Of a DNA stretch of 64,000 nt, positions 1 to 9,382 are shown piece by piece (position 1 is the first letter of the stretch; each line of letters opens with the position of its first letter). Origin of the DNA: an uncultured Prevotellaceae bacterium. GTDB lineage: Bacteria; Bacteroidota; Bacteroidia; Bacteroidales; Muribaculaceae. The position numbers and the translations under genes were made by a program. The DNA is taken from assembly GCA_900319525.1 (NCBI GenBank), contig ONOU01000001.1, positions 62,001 through 126,000 of the forward strand, written 5' to 3'. The notes under the pieces were generated by a model, which worked only from the letters and a program-made list of their open reading frames with translations, ran no database searches and was not told the DNA's origin.

Positions 1-1813
1 CACCTTGTTCTCCAGGATAGTAAGCCGTGAGCAGCGCATCGGCGTTTGCGTCGGCCCAGTTCTTGTTCAACGGGCGTCCCTCGATATAGACCACAACGAG
101 TGGTTTTCCTGTCTTTTTCAATGCTTGAAGCAATTCATTTTGCCGTCCAAGCAGGTCGAGCGTGGCACGGTCAAATCCTTCACCACATTCCATATCGCTG
201 ATGTTTTGCTGCTCGGCACTGGCAGCGCCCGTGTCCTCATAGGAAGTCTTGAAATCCCTGGCCGACGAGCCTCCCACCACGGCAACAATGACATCAGCGC
301 TGCTGGCAACCGCTGCTGCCGCTGCAATATCGCAATCAACCGTGTCTCGGATGGCGCACCCTTTGACATAACAGCAATTAGCCTCACCTATCATGGCCTT
401 GATACCGTTATAGACTGTGATGACCTTGCCATCGGGCTGTGGGGCGGTATAGTCGCCCAGCATATTATAGACGTTGTCGGCATTGGGCCCTACGATGGCC
501 ACCTTCAAGTCCTTGCTCAGCGGCAGGATACCGTTATTCTTAAGCAAGGTGATGGATTCCTGTGCCGCGTGTCTTGCTGCAGCGACGGCTTCTGCATTGT
601 TCACCAGCTTACCGGCTGTTTTCTCGTCAACGTAGGGGTGCTCAAACAATCCCATCTCAAATTTTAGGCGCAATACGCGTCTTACGGCCTGGTTCAGGGT
701 TTCCTCGCTGACCTTGCCCTCTCTCACCGCATCGGCAAGTTGGACGTAGCAGTTTCCTCCCAGGTCCACGTCAACGCCAGCCAATAGCGCCTGGATGGCA
801 GCATCCTGCAACGACGTTGCAGTGCGGTGCGTCCCCCTGAGGCCATCGATGCTGAACAGGTCACTCACGACGATTCCTCGATTAAACACCCAGTTATTTC
901 TTAATACTCCGGTCAGCAATTCATGATTGGATGTACATGGTATGCCATCCAATGAATTATAAGAGGTCATCACCGATAAAGCCCCAGCATCAAGCACGCG
1001 CCTGAACGGGGGCAGGAACACCTGTTTCAGTTCTCTTGGCCCCACGATGCTGCGGTCTCCGTTTTGACCGCCCTCGCTGGCTCCATAGGCGATAAAGTGC
1101 TTTAGCGTGGCAATGGTTGAGTGGGGGAGTGCTAAGTCTCCGCCACCAAGTCCCCAAACAACTGCTGCTCCCATTTCGCCACTCAGGAAGGGGTCCTCGC
1201 CCAGTGTCTCCTCGACTCGCGACCAACGCGGTTCCCGGGCTAGATCCAGCACAGGTCCGTAACTGATGTGGCCGCCTTGAGAACGCACTTCTTTGCCGAT
1301 AATATCGCCTATTTGCCGCATGGTCTCGCGTGACCATGTCGCCGCCATGCCAAGTCCTGTCGGGAACACTGTCGCCCCGATGGCCATATGGCCGTGAGGC
1401 GCCTCTTCGGCAAGGAAGATGGGAATGCCCAGGCGTGTCTTCTCGATGGCATAGCGTTGCATGGCGTTGGCCGCCTGAGCAGCCAGTGCGGGATTGAGAC
1501 CGTTGGCGATGGTCTTGCGTGTCCATGGATCAGCACGAAATACGGCCCAGTACATACCCACGTGCAGGCTATCTACTTCATGCCTGAACTTCTCGCTTAC
1601 GGCCACTTTTTTGCCGTTAATCTGGTAGGAGTCCCACCCCATGAAGCACACAACTTGTCCCGCCTTTTCTTCAAGCGTCATGCGCGAGATGAGATCTTCA
1701 ACACGCTGCTCTACAGGCAGATTGGCGTCCTGATAGGGGTATTTGGGCGCTGCCAGGGCACTAATTCCCGCCAGCATCATCAATAAAGTTATAGTTGAAA
1801 ATCGTTTTATCAT
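1..1813 (-). CDS. Glycoside hydrolase family 3 (beta-glucosidase/xylosidase type), 3' end cut by window
   Basis: Reading the minus strand from the ATG at 1811-1813 gives about 604 residues, open to the window edge. It begins with a signal peptide (MIKRFSTITLLMMLAGISA, then LAA). The GH3 N-terminal barrel follows: a GIPIFLAEEAPHGHM motif, FPTGLGMAATW, and GIVVSDLFSIDGL, whose Asp (about residue 318) is in the place of the GH3 nucleophile. The beginning of the second alpha/beta domain (AQESITLLKNNGILPLS) is present. GH3 enzymes are retaining exo-glycosidases; this one is presumably periplasmic or surface-exposed. It lies 20 bp behind the GH2 gene on the same strand, so the two probably form one glycan-degrading operon. 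The exact sugar (beta-glucoside versus beta-xyloside) cannot be decided here. Confidence 0.9.
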   Translation of the reverse strand, partial: MIKRFSTITLLMMLAGISALAAPKYPYQDANLPVEQRVEDLISRMTLEEKAGQVVCFMGWDSYQINGKKVAVSEKFRHEVDSLHVGMYWAVFRADPWTRKTIANGLNPALAAQAANAMQRYAIEKTRLGIPIFLAEEAPHGHMAIGATVFPTGLGMAATWSRETMRQIGDIIGKEVRSQGGHISYGPVLDLAREPRWSRVEETLGEDPFLSGEMGAAVVWGLGGGDLALPHSTIATLKHFIAYGASEGGQNGDRSIVGPRELKQVFLPPFRRVLDAGALSVMTSYNSLDGIPCTSNHELLTGVLRNNWVFNRGIVVSDLFSIDGLRGTHRTATSLQDAAIQALLAGVDVDLGGNCYVQLADAVREGKVSEETLNQAVRRVLRLKFEMGLFEHPYVDEKTAGKLVNNAEAVAAARHAAQESITLLKNNGILPLSKDLKVAIVGPNADNVYNMLGDYTAPQPDGKVITVYNGIKAMIGEANCCYVKGCAIRDTVDCDIAAAAAVASSADVIVAVVGGSSARDFKTSYEDTGAASAEQQNISDMECGEGFDRATLDLLGRQNELLQALKKTGKPLVVVYIEGRPLNKNWADANADALLTAYYPGEQG

Positions 1814-1833
1814 TTTGGCTCAAACACTAACAA

Positions 1834-4800
1834 CTAAAGACTAACAACTGACAACTCAACATTCATTCCTGTGATCTCAACGATGGACTTGCAGCCACGT
1901 GCATCTTCGGTTTTCCAGTCGAGATCAATAGTGCGGCTCTCGCCCGGCATCAAGTGGAAATAATTGTCGCTGTAGATGGCGGGCAAGATCTGTTCTCCGT
2001 CATCACCCTTGAGGTTTAACCGCAGCATTACGGCTGGAACATTGCCTGGATTAGTTATGGTAATGCGCTTGCCGGTAGCGACAGCCGTCACCTGGGCCAG
2101 ACCCATGTCATGCAGCGACTTGCGGTCACCCTCGATAGTCGTGTTTACATAGTCGTTCACCGAGCGCACGTTACCTCTGTTGTCAATGAGCGCCAACCGC
2201 AGGAAATAGGCTCCCGCAATCTCTTTGGGAACTTCGACCTTCATCATGTTCAGCGTCATGTCCTCGTCGCAGACGTAGCCTTGAACCTGCTCCCAAACGG
2301 CCTCTCCTTTCAGGTTGATGATGCTGGCCTTAACAGTCCCCTGTTGATGTCCTGCCGATCGGTTGACGATTTCAACGCGATTGCTCACGGGGTTCCATTG
2401 CACATGTAACGGCTCACAGGCATGCTTCACACCAAAATAGGCCGCAGTGGGTTCCATGTAGTAGTCATAGGTCTGCCATACCATCGACGGCCAGCACGGG
2501 TGACTCATCCAGATGAGCAGTCCCATGCGGTCCTGACTACCGCTCTCATACATGGCCCGATAGCCCTCATAGTTGATCCACTGTGCCCACTCACAAAATT
2601 CTTGAGCCGATGTCGGCTCACCAAAGTTGTCGGCAATCAGCTGGTTAAACGAGGCACCGCGTTGAGCGCCCTCCATGGTATAGTCATGGCGGCCCCAATA
2701 GATATTCTGAGGCCACAAGTGCTCGGCATCAAGTGTGCGGCTCAATCCCTCGTAGGTCATCACGTTGGGCATGCCGCGCTCGGTGTGCAGTTTGCCCGTC
2801 TGCTTTTCAAAATACTCCTTGGTGCTTATCGCCCAATACGGCCCATGGCCGCTCACGCCATCATCGGCCGAGCTGGAGATATAATCCAATCCCGGATGCT
2901 TTGTGGCCACGAGTTCGCGCAGGCCATTGTCGAGCGTTTTGGGCGGATAGCCCTCGTTGCGCCCGCAATAGATGCCGATGCAGGGGTGATTGCGAATCTT
3001 GAGCACAAAGTCTAGGGCATTATGCATAAACATCGCCTCGTTGTCGGGGTCGGGACCGTCAGCGGGGTTAGCCAACCAAAAGTCCTGCCACACCATGATG
3101 CCGTATCGGTCGCAGGCCTCAAAGAATTCCTTGTCGCCCGTCATGCCCACCCAGTTGCGTATCATGTTGTAGTTCATCTCCTTGTGATGGCGCACGGCGG
3201 CGTCAAATTCACGGCCACGATAGTTTAGGTTGTTCTCACTGAAGGCCCAGTTGCCGCCCAGGGGAACCAATCGGCGATGGTTGATATAGATCTTCAGTTT
3301 GGTGTCTTTGCTGGCGGTCTTGACCTCGCGAATGCCCGCCTTATACTCGACTGCATCGCTTTGCTGGCCATCGACGATAAACTCAAAGCCGGCATCATAC
3401 AGGTAAGGCTCGCCATAGCCGTTCGGCCACCACAAGCGCATCCGTTGGCCTTTCAATTGCGGGAATTCGACAGGACTGAATGATTCCTCGATGGTCACTC
3501 CTGCAGCGAGCGTGATTTGTTTCTCAAAGCAGATGTCCCCGATGTGGCCATGCAGCGTTCCCGTTACTGCACGGTCGCTGCAGTTGGTCAGCATGACGGC
3601 GGGGGTCATGGTAGCCAGGGTGTCGTTCTCGCCCAGGGCTGTGATGACGACAGGGTCTCGTAGCATCACGTCGCCAGTTGTGGACAGGAAAACGTCGTCC
3701 CAAATGCCGATATCGCGTCCGCGGATGGTCGAAATCCAGTCCCAACCGATGGTGGCATGGAAGGTGGGGTTGTCTGCCCCGAGGATGCCGCCGTTGAAGT
3801 CAGTGTTCTTTTCGGTCTTGACCTTCACGCCTCCGGGATTGGCATTGGCGATAATGAGCACCTCCAGTTCATTGTCAAATTTCTTGAGGAAGGGCGTGAT
3901 GTCAAATTTGCCGCGTTTGAATGCCCCCTCGATGCGGCCCAAGTTGGTGCCGTTAAGCGTCACATCGGCTTTCCAGTTGATGCCGTCAAAATTGAGGAAC
4001 ACGCGCTTGCCCTGCATCTCCTGGGGCAGGTCAAAGGAGCGTTTATAGATAAAATCCCCGTTGAAGAACGACTCCGATGCCAGCATCAGGTTATCGTCAT
4101 GGTTCATGTCGGGCAGGGCCCCGGCATTGACAAAGCTCGACAACACAGTGGCAGGCACCGTAGCTACAAGCGGTTCAGCCTGGGGATGCGAGGCCCGTGC
4201 CAGTTTCCAGTCGCCGCCATTGAGCATCCACTTCCCGTCTTGCCAGCCGCCATCTTCATGTTCTTGTGCCATTAGACCGTTATTGCCCATGACTTTAATT
4301 TCTCTTAAGCAATACGGCTCCTGGCCACCGTTCATGGTTACTCTAATATATCTTCCTGTTGTATTGTCTCCAATGTGAGTCACATCATGGGTATCGGTAT
4401 GTGTCTTATAATCAATTATGGCCACTTCACGGCAACGACCTATACCTTTCCAATTTTTATTGTCGTCACTGATCTGGATGTGACATTTAGGCGCTTCACC
4501 AATCCAGTACAATGACACGTGCTTGACGGTAGCCTGTGTGCCCAAGTCCACTGTCACCCATTCATTCTCGGTGCCCAGGCTGCGCCATGCGCTCACGAAA
4601 TGCTCAGCAGGCAAGATACCCTTGGCGCGTAGGCCATTTTTCTTCATTTTCAGTTCGGTGATATTCCAATAGGCCGCGCTGGGGGTAACCATCTCTATCT
4701 TCATGTGAGAGAACTGCTTCCCCTTCTTGATGTGGAACGTATGGTCGATTTTTCGGGTGGGCAGAAGATCATCGCCTGAGTTCTTGTTCGGGTCACTGTG

Positions 4801-5343
4801 AACACGCTGGTACGAGGCATTTCCTGGTAATGAATCGCCAATCCATTCGTCGGCCACTTTCCATTTCTTGCCGTCTTTTGAGGTGAGCAGCCTGATTTTA
4901 TACCCCTGCCGGGCATTCTCGCGGTAGGCCATGCTGCATACCATCTCCACCTCATCGATGTCGATAACCATGTTCTCCCAATCATATTGCAGCCACGTGT
5001 CTGCACCCATCACGATGTTGTTGGTCCACTCGTTGCCGTCGAGGCAGGCTTCACGTTTGTGAGGTGGCAGCGGGCCATCGGGTGTCGTCACGTTGAGCCA
5101 AGCGGGCATTTGTTCGTCGTTGATGCCATCGGTCAACAATTGTGACGTGAGGTTGAAATCCCATGAGGATGACTGGTACACAGTGCGGTGAAGAGCAAGA
5201 TTCCGGTAGGAGGTGTCTTGCACCAATTTGGGGCCAAAGTACTCATTGGGATTACCGGGATACTGGCCGATAGGGCGGTTCTGCTGTGCGCTTGCGGTAA
5301 TGTACAGCATGGCTATCAATAATAATGTGATTGGATTTTTCAT
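1834..5343 (-). CDS. Secreted glycoside hydrolase family 2 protein with discoidin-like domains
   Basis: 1169 residues with a signal peptide (MKNPITLLLIAMLYITASAQ). Residues about 50-175 and 240-350 look like F5/8 type C (discoidin) sugar-binding modules. A GH2 sugar-binding domain, Ig-like domain and TIM barrel follow. The barrel holds CGRNEG with the acid/base Glu at residue 797 and HTERGMPN with a candidate nucleophile Glu at 855. The long layout resembles exo-beta-glucosaminidase/beta-mannosidase-like GH2 enzymes rather than LacZ. It is the first gene of a GH2-GH3 pair. The last codons, reading VELSVVSL, are made from a simple repeat of the AGTTGTTAGT type that elsewhere in this window is intergenic, so the C-terminus may have been re-made by repeat insertion. 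Substrate unknown. Confidence 0.88.
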   Translation of the reverse strand: MKNPITLLLIAMLYITASAQQNRPIGQYPGNPNEYFGPKLVQDTSYRNLALHRTVYQSSSWDFNLTSQLLTDGINDEQMPAWLNVTTPDGPLPPHKREACLDGNEWTNNIVMGADTWLQYDWENMVIDIDEVEMVCSMAYRENARQGYKIRLLTSKDGKKWKVADEWIGDSLPGNASYQRVHSDPNKNSGDDLLPTRKIDHTFHIKKGKQFSHMKIEMVTPSAAYWNITELKMKKNGLRAKGILPAEHFVSAWRSLGTENEWVTVDLGTQATVKHVSLYWIGEAPKCHIQISDDNKNWKGIGRCREVAIIDYKTHTDTHDVTHIGDNTTGRYIRVTMNGGQEPYCLREIKVMGNNGLMAQEHEDGGWQDGKWMLNGGDWKLARASHPQAEPLVATVPATVLSSFVNAGALPDMNHDDNLMLASESFFNGDFIYKRSFDLPQEMQGKRVFLNFDGINWKADVTLNGTNLGRIEGAFKRGKFDITPFLKKFDNELEVLIIANANPGGVKVKTEKNTDFNGGILGADNPTFHATIGWDWISTIRGRDIGIWDDVFLSTTGDVMLRDPVVITALGENDTLATMTPAVMLTNCSDRAVTGTLHGHIGDICFEKQITLAAGVTIEESFSPVEFPQLKGQRMRLWWPNGYGEPYLYDAGFEFIVDGQQSDAVEYKAGIREVKTASKDTKLKIYINHRRLVPLGGNWAFSENNLNYRGREFDAAVRHHKEMNYNMIRNWVGMTGDKEFFEACDRYGIMVWQDFWLANPADGPDPDNEAMFMHNALDFVLKIRNHPCIGIYCGRNEGYPPKTLDNGLRELVATKHPGLDYISSSADDGVSGHGPYWAISTKEYFEKQTGKLHTERGMPNVMTYEGLSRTLDAEHLWPQNIYWGRHDYTMEGAQRGASFNQLIADNFGEPTSAQEFCEWAQWINYEGYRAMYESGSQDRMGLLIWMSHPCWPSMVWQTYDYYMEPTAAYFGVKHACEPLHVQWNPVSNRVEIVNRSAGHQQGTVKASIINLKGEAVWEQVQGYVCDEDMTLNMMKVEVPKEIAGAYFLRLALIDNRGNVRSVNDYVNTTIEGDRKSLHDMGLAQVTAVATGKRITITNPGNVPAVMLRLNLKGDDGEQILPAIYSDNYFHLMPGESRTIDLDWKTEDARGCKSIVEITGMNVELSVVSL

Positions 5344-5365
5344 AATTGGTTATTGTTTAATTCAG

Positions 5366-5373
5366 CAAATTTA
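5366..5373 (-). promoter_or_regulatory. Bacteroidetes -7 box for the GH2-GH3 operon
   Basis: The minus strand reads TAAATTTG, an exact TAnnTTTG match, 23 bp upstream of the GH2 start. No clean TTTG -33 element sits at the usual spacing. Confidence 0.5.
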
Positions 5374-5416
5374 AAAAATATTCCGCAAAGAAGACGCAAA
5401 ATCAACGATATTTTCC

Positions 5417-5424
5417 TAATTTTG
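5417..5424 (+). promoter_or_regulatory. Bacteroidetes -7 box for the symporter gene
   Basis: TAATTTTG matches TAnnTTTG, 25 bp before the ATG at 5450. It is divergent from the GH2 promoter in the same 106-bp gap. Confidence 0.55.
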
Positions 5425-5449
5425 CATTAATCAATATTTTTGACAATAA

Positions 5450-6859
5450 ATGACGTTTAACCTCGACTCTCTCAATACGGCGATAACCCAGATCAATGCA
5501 GCTCTGTGGACCTACCTGTTAATAGGCGCCTTGATCTTGTGTGGACTGTATTTCACGATACGGTCGCGCTTTGTGCAATTCACCATGGTTGGTGAAATGT
5601 TTCGCCAGCTCGTTGACTCGTCAAACTCTAGCAGCAAGAAGCACATCTCGTCGTTTCAAGCCTTTGCTGTCTCGATGGCAACGCGTGTAGGTACAGGCAA
5701 CCTGGCTGGTGTGGCGACGGCAATCGCTGTGGGTGGTCCTGGAGCGATATTTTGGATGTGGCTCATTGCGCTTATTGGTGCGGCAACGGCCTTTGTTGAG
5801 GCAACGTTAGCACAGCTATTTAAGCGCCCGTCAAGTGATTCTTTTATTGGAGGTCCGGCCTATTACATCAGTCGTGGCCTGCACAACAAGTGGATGGCCG
5901 GCTTGTTTGCTGTACTGATCACGCTGACCTTTGGCCTGAGTTACAATTCTATTCAAAGTAATGCCATCTGTGGCGCATTGAACAAGGCCTTCGGGTTCGA
6001 TCCACTCATTGTGGGTGTTATCATAACGTTAATAGCCTTGTTTATCGCTTTTGGTGGTATTCAGCGCATCGCTCGCGTGAGCAGCGTGCTGGTGCCGTTT
6101 ATGGCTTTCGGCTATTTTGTTCTGGCTCTGGTAGTTGTGATCATGAATATCGAAATGGTGCCTCATGTGTTCCGGCTCATCATTGAGAATGCTTTCGGCC
6201 TTGAACCCGTTGCTGGCGGGGGCCTGGGCATGACTATCATGGTGGGTGTTAAGCCAGGATTGTTCAGCAACGAGGCGGGCGAGGGTAGTGCCCCCAACGT
6301 GGCTGCCACGGCCGATGTCTCGCATCCAGTCAAGCAAGGCCTTATCCAAGCACTTGGCGTGTTCACCGACACCCTGCTTGTGTGCAGCTGCACCGCTTTT
6401 TTGGTGCTCGTCAGTGGATTATACACGACACCAGGTCTAGAAGGCATTCAGCTCACCCAGGCATCACTGGAATCTCAAGTGGGCAGCTGGGGAACGGTCT
6501 TTGTAGCTATTGCCCTTTTCTTGTTCGCCTTTACCAGTATCATCGGCAATTACTATTATGGTGAAGCCAACATCCGCTTTTTAACCGACAAGAAGTGGGT
6601 CTTGACAGTATTCCGTATCCTTTCTGGTGGAGTGTTTGTCTTTCTTGGTGCTGTGGCCAGTTTCGAGTTTGTGTGGAACCTGGGTGACCTGTTCATGGCG
6701 TTGGTTACCTTGTGCAACCTGATTGCATTGGCGTTCCTCAGCAAGTATGCTTTTAAACTTCTTGACAACTACCGCAACCAGAAACGCAAGGGAGTCAAGA
6801 GTCCCGTCTTTCACCGCGACGACCTTCCAGAGGTCGCTGGCGACCTGGATGCCTGGTAA
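5450..6859 (+). CDS. AGCS-family sodium:alanine/glycine symporter
   Basis: 469 residues, a normal length for the alanine-or-glycine:cation symporter family, with about ten hydrophobic segments from residue 20 to 450. Diagnostic AGCS stretches are visible: SMATRVGTGNLAGVATA near residue 75, GGPGAIFWMWLIALIGAAT, and LFSNEAGEGSAPNVAATA near residue 275. It imports small neutral amino acids with sodium across the inner membrane. The glycine-cleavage operon lies about 1 kb downstream on the other strand, so supplying glycine or alanine for catabolism is a reasonable guess from context but is not proved. The gene is followed by a short hairpin and then rsgA on the same strand. Confidence 0.92.
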   Translation: MTFNLDSLNTAITQINAALWTYLLIGALILCGLYFTIRSRFVQFTMVGEMFRQLVDSSNSSSKKHISSFQAFAVSMATRVGTGNLAGVATAIAVGGPGAIFWMWLIALIGAATAFVEATLAQLFKRPSSDSFIGGPAYYISRGLHNKWMAGLFAVLITLTFGLSYNSIQSNAICGALNKAFGFDPLIVGVIITLIALFIAFGGIQRIARVSSVLVPFMAFGYFVLALVVVIMNIEMVPHVFRLIIENAFGLEPVAGGGLGMTIMVGVKPGLFSNEAGEGSAPNVAATADVSHPVKQGLIQALGVFTDTLLVCSCTAFLVLVSGLYTTPGLEGIQLTQASLESQVGSWGTVFVAIALFLFAFTSIIGNYYYGEANIRFLTDKKWVLTVFRILSGGVFVFLGAVASFEFVWNLGDLFMALVTLCNLIALAFLSKYAFKLLDNYRNQKRKGVKSPVFHRDDLPEVAGDLDAW

Positions 6860-6872
6860 TAGGGTCAACTGT

Positions 6873-6892
6873 GCCGTGACTCTAGTCACGGC
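6873..6892 (+). other. Intercistronic hairpin between symporter and rsgA
   Basis: GCCGTGACT and AGTCACGGC form a perfect 9-bp inverted repeat around a two-base centre. There is no T-tract, so it is not a classic terminator; it may stabilise mRNA or partly attenuate. Confidence 0.55.
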
Positions 6893-6909
6893 CCCAAAGA
6901 GAAAAAGTA

Positions 6910-7845
6910 ATGAAAGGACTAGTCATAAAAAATACCGGTAGCTGGGTGACTGTGCGTCTCGATGACGGGAACACGGTGAACTGCAAGATGCGTGGTGTAC
7001 TGCGCCTCAAGGGACTGCGTTGCACCAATCCTGTTGCTGTGGGCGACAGAGTGCAGGTCGAGGACAAGGGCGGTGACGCTCCTGTGGTGGGCGAGATCGA
7101 ACCTCGTCGCAACTACATCATTCGTCGTGCCAGCAACCTCTCTAAGGAATTCCAGATCATAGCTGCTAATCTCGATCAAGCAGTGCTTGTTGCAACATTG
7201 ACCAATCCCGAGACAAGCACTACCTTTATCGACCGGTTCCTGGCGACAGCCGAGGCCTATCAGGTTCCTGCTGTGCTGGTATTCAATAAAATAGATTTGT
7301 TAGATACTGATGAATGGCATAAACGGCTTGATGAATTGAAAGCACTCTACGAGTGCATTGGCTATCCCGTGGTGACCATGTCGGCAGCAACGGGCGAGGG
7401 GGCTGATGCCTTGCGGACTCAACTTGCTGGCAAGATGTCGCTTCTCTCAGGCAATAGTGGTGTGGGCAAGTCATCCATCATCAATCTTCTTGTTCCTGAT
7501 GCCCATGTCAGGGTGGGTGATGTGAGCCATACCCATCACAAGGGAATGCACACTACCACTTTTAGCGAACTGCTGGACCTGCCCGATGGCGGAGCTATCA
7601 TCGACACCCCGGGTGTGAAGGCCTTCGGTACTATCGACTTTGAACGTGCCGAGGTGGCACACTATTTTCCAGAGATTTTCAAGATTTCGGATGACTGCCG
7701 TTTCAACAACTGTACCCACACCCACGAGCCTGGTTGCGCTGTGCTGGCTGCTGTCGAGCAGGGGCTTATCGCTCCATCACGCTTCACCAGCTACCTGAGC
7801 ATCCTCGACGAGGATCCCAACAACAAGTACCGCAAGCCCTTCTAG
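6910..7845 (+). CDS. rsgA: Ribosome small subunit-dependent GTPase A (RsgA/YjeQ)
   Basis: 311 residues in the order typical of a circularly permuted GTPase. An N-terminal OB fold covers about residues 1-75. NKIDLLD (G4) precedes GNSGVGKSS (G1, residues 181-189) and DTPGVKAFG (G3). The C-terminal zinc knuckle has C263, C268, H270 and C276 ([14 protein letters not shown]). RsgA binds the 30S subunit late in assembly, hydrolyses GTP and checks decoding-centre maturation. The gene ends at a strong terminator shared with the convergent lpdA. Confidence 0.96.
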   Translation: MKGLVIKNTGSWVTVRLDDGNTVNCKMRGVLRLKGLRCTNPVAVGDRVQVEDKGGDAPVVGEIEPRRNYIIRRASNLSKEFQIIAANLDQAVLVATLTNPETSTTFIDRFLATAEAYQVPAVLVFNKIDLLDTDEWHKRLDELKALYECIGYPVVTMSAATGEGADALRTQLAGKMSLLSGNSGVGKSSIINLLVPDAHVRVGDVSHTHHKGMHTTTFSELLDLPDGGAIIDTPGVKAFGTIDFERAEVAHYFPEIFKISDDCRFNNCTHTHEPGCAVLAAVEQGLIAPSRFTSYLSILDEDPNNKYRKPF

Positions 7846-7863
7846 AGAGTGAAATAAAAACAG

Positions 7864-7899
7864 CGCGCCACCCACGAGCACATGGCTTTGGGTGGCGCG
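7864..7899 (+). terminator. GC-rich terminator hairpin after rsgA
   Basis: CGCGCCACCCA (7864-7874) pairs perfectly with TGGGTGGCGCG (7889-7899) in the gap between convergent rsgA and lpdA. There is no long T-run after it. Confidence 0.6.
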
Positions 7900-7908
7900 T
7901 TGTGGTAT

Positions 7909-7927
7909 TGCAAGCCATTGGCTTGCA
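7909..7927 (-). terminator. Second hairpin, after lpdA
   Basis: TGCAAGCCA-T-TGGCTTGCA is a perfect 9-bp inverted repeat just past the lpdA stop. It is likely the 3' end structure of the glycine-cleavage transcript, although it lacks a T-tract. Confidence 0.45.
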
Positions 7928-7937
7928 TGATAAGGGT

Positions 7938-9275
7938 TTAGAACTGGCGTGCAGCGGTCAGCATCACCTCACTCAAGGTGGGATGGCCGTGGATGCTGCG
8001 GGCCAGCAGGTCAACCGTGGCACCGGCATTCATGGCGGTAACCACTTCCTGGATCAGGTCGGCAGCATGGGCTCCACAGATGTGGCAACCTACAATCTGA
8101 CGGGTCGTGTTATCGACAATCATCTTCAACAGGCCGTCGGTCTCGTTCATGGCGACCGCCTTGCCATTGCTGCGGAAGAATGACTTCTTCACCGTCACGT
8201 CAAGGCCACGCTCGGCACACTGCTCCTCGGTCAAACCTACCATGGCCAGTTCGGGCACGGTAAACACAGCACTGGGCACGATGTCGAGTTTGATCTCGTC
8301 AGCCTTACCCATGATGGCGTGCAGGGCGCGCTGTCCCTGTGCGCTGGCTGCATGAGCAAGCATCATTCGGCCATTTACATCGCCGATGGCATAGATGCCG
8401 GGCACATTGGTCATCATGTTGTCATCCACCTCGATGCCACGACGGCCCACGGTAACGCCAATAGCGTCAAGACCCTGCGGCAGCACGGGCTGACGTCCAA
8501 CAGACATGAGTACCTTCTCGCTGGTTACGCTCTGGGGTTTGCCTTTGAGCTCATAGGAAACGGTGAAGCCGCCTTCCTCCTGCTTGATGCCGTTTACAGC
8601 AGCGCTGGTGATGATTTTGATGCCGCGCTTGCTCAGGACGGTCTTCAGGCGCTTGGCCACGTCCTTGTCGAATGGGGGCAGAATCTCCTTGCAATACTCG
8701 ATAACGGTCACTTCGACACCAAATGTGCTGAACACAGCGGCAAACTCCATGCCGATGACGCCACCGCCCACGATGCACAGGCTCTTGGGCAATGTTTCCA
8801 TCGCGAGAATATCGTCGCTGGTCATGGCCAGGTCTGCACCCTCGATGGGAAGTCCACGGGGAGCCGATCCGGTCGCGATGATGATGTCCTTGGCTTGGTA
8901 CTCCTCGCCGTTGACGACAACGGTATTGGCGTCCTTGAGTGTCGCCTCGCCCTTGATGGCGGTGATGCCGGGAGCTCCCATGAGCATCTCAACGCCTTCG
9001 CGCAACTGCTTGACGACGGCTTCTTTGCGCTCAAACACGGGAGTATAGTCAAATGCCATCTCCCCCGTCTTCACACCCCACACTTCGGCCTCACGCATCA
9101 GGTTGATGACCTCGGCATTGCGGCACAACGCTTTGGTGGGAATGCAACCGCGGTTCAAGCAGGTGCCACCCATCTGGTCTCGCTCAACAATAGCAACAGT
9201 CAGTCCATGAGCTGCAGCATCGGCAGCGGTTTCATAGCCGCCAGGACCAGCACCAATAATGATAATATCAAACAT
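7938..9275 (-). CDS. lpdA: Dihydrolipoyl dehydrogenase (L-protein)
   Basis: 445 residues. The N-terminal FAD Rossmann motif is GAGPGGYETA. The redox disulfide is C39/C44 in GGTCLNRGCIPTKAL. A second NAD-binding glycine motif is GGGVIGMEFA, followed by AIGDVNG. The C-terminal catalytic pair HPTLSE (H431, E436) completes the active site. The enzyme reoxidises dihydrolipoamide on the H-protein with NAD+. It is the last gene of the glycine-cleavage operon, after a 107-bp gap holding a 15-bp inverted repeat, so it most likely serves that system. It could also serve 2-oxoacid dehydrogenases if any are present elsewhere. Confidence 0.95.
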   Translation of the reverse strand: MFDIIIIGAGPGGYETAADAAAHGLTVAIVERDQMGGTCLNRGCIPTKALCRNAEVINLMREAEVWGVKTGEMAFDYTPVFERKEAVVKQLREGVEMLMGAPGITAIKGEATLKDANTVVVNGEEYQAKDIIIATGSAPRGLPIEGADLAMTSDDILAMETLPKSLCIVGGGVIGMEFAAVFSTFGVEVTVIEYCKEILPPFDKDVAKRLKTVLSKRGIKIITSAAVNGIKQEEGGFTVSYELKGKPQSVTSEKVLMSVGRQPVLPQGLDAIGVTVGRRGIEVDDNMMTNVPGIYAIGDVNGRMMLAHAASAQGQRALHAIMGKADEIKLDIVPSAVFTVPELAMVGLTEEQCAERGLDVTVKKSFFRSNGKAVAMNETDGLLKMIVDNTTRQIVGCHICGAHAADLIQEVVTAMNAGATVDLLARSIHGHPTLSEVMLTAARQF

Positions 9276-9312
9276 AGTGTCTGTTCAAATGATTAGAAAG
9301 AGTAAAACTAAA

Positions 9313-9361
9313 GACAAGAAAGACAATAAGACAAATTATAAAAGAAATTGTCTTTCTTGTC
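9313..9361. repeat. 15-bp perfect inverted repeat between gcvPB and lpdA
   Basis: GACAAGAAAGACAAT (9313-9327) is the exact complement of ATTGTCTTTCTTGTC (9347-9361). The arms are built from short GACAA-type repeats. It lies inside the operon and would form a stable intercistronic stem that could lower or separate lpdA expression. Confidence 0.75.
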
Positions 9362-9382
9362 CTTCTTGTCTTCTAAACTGAA

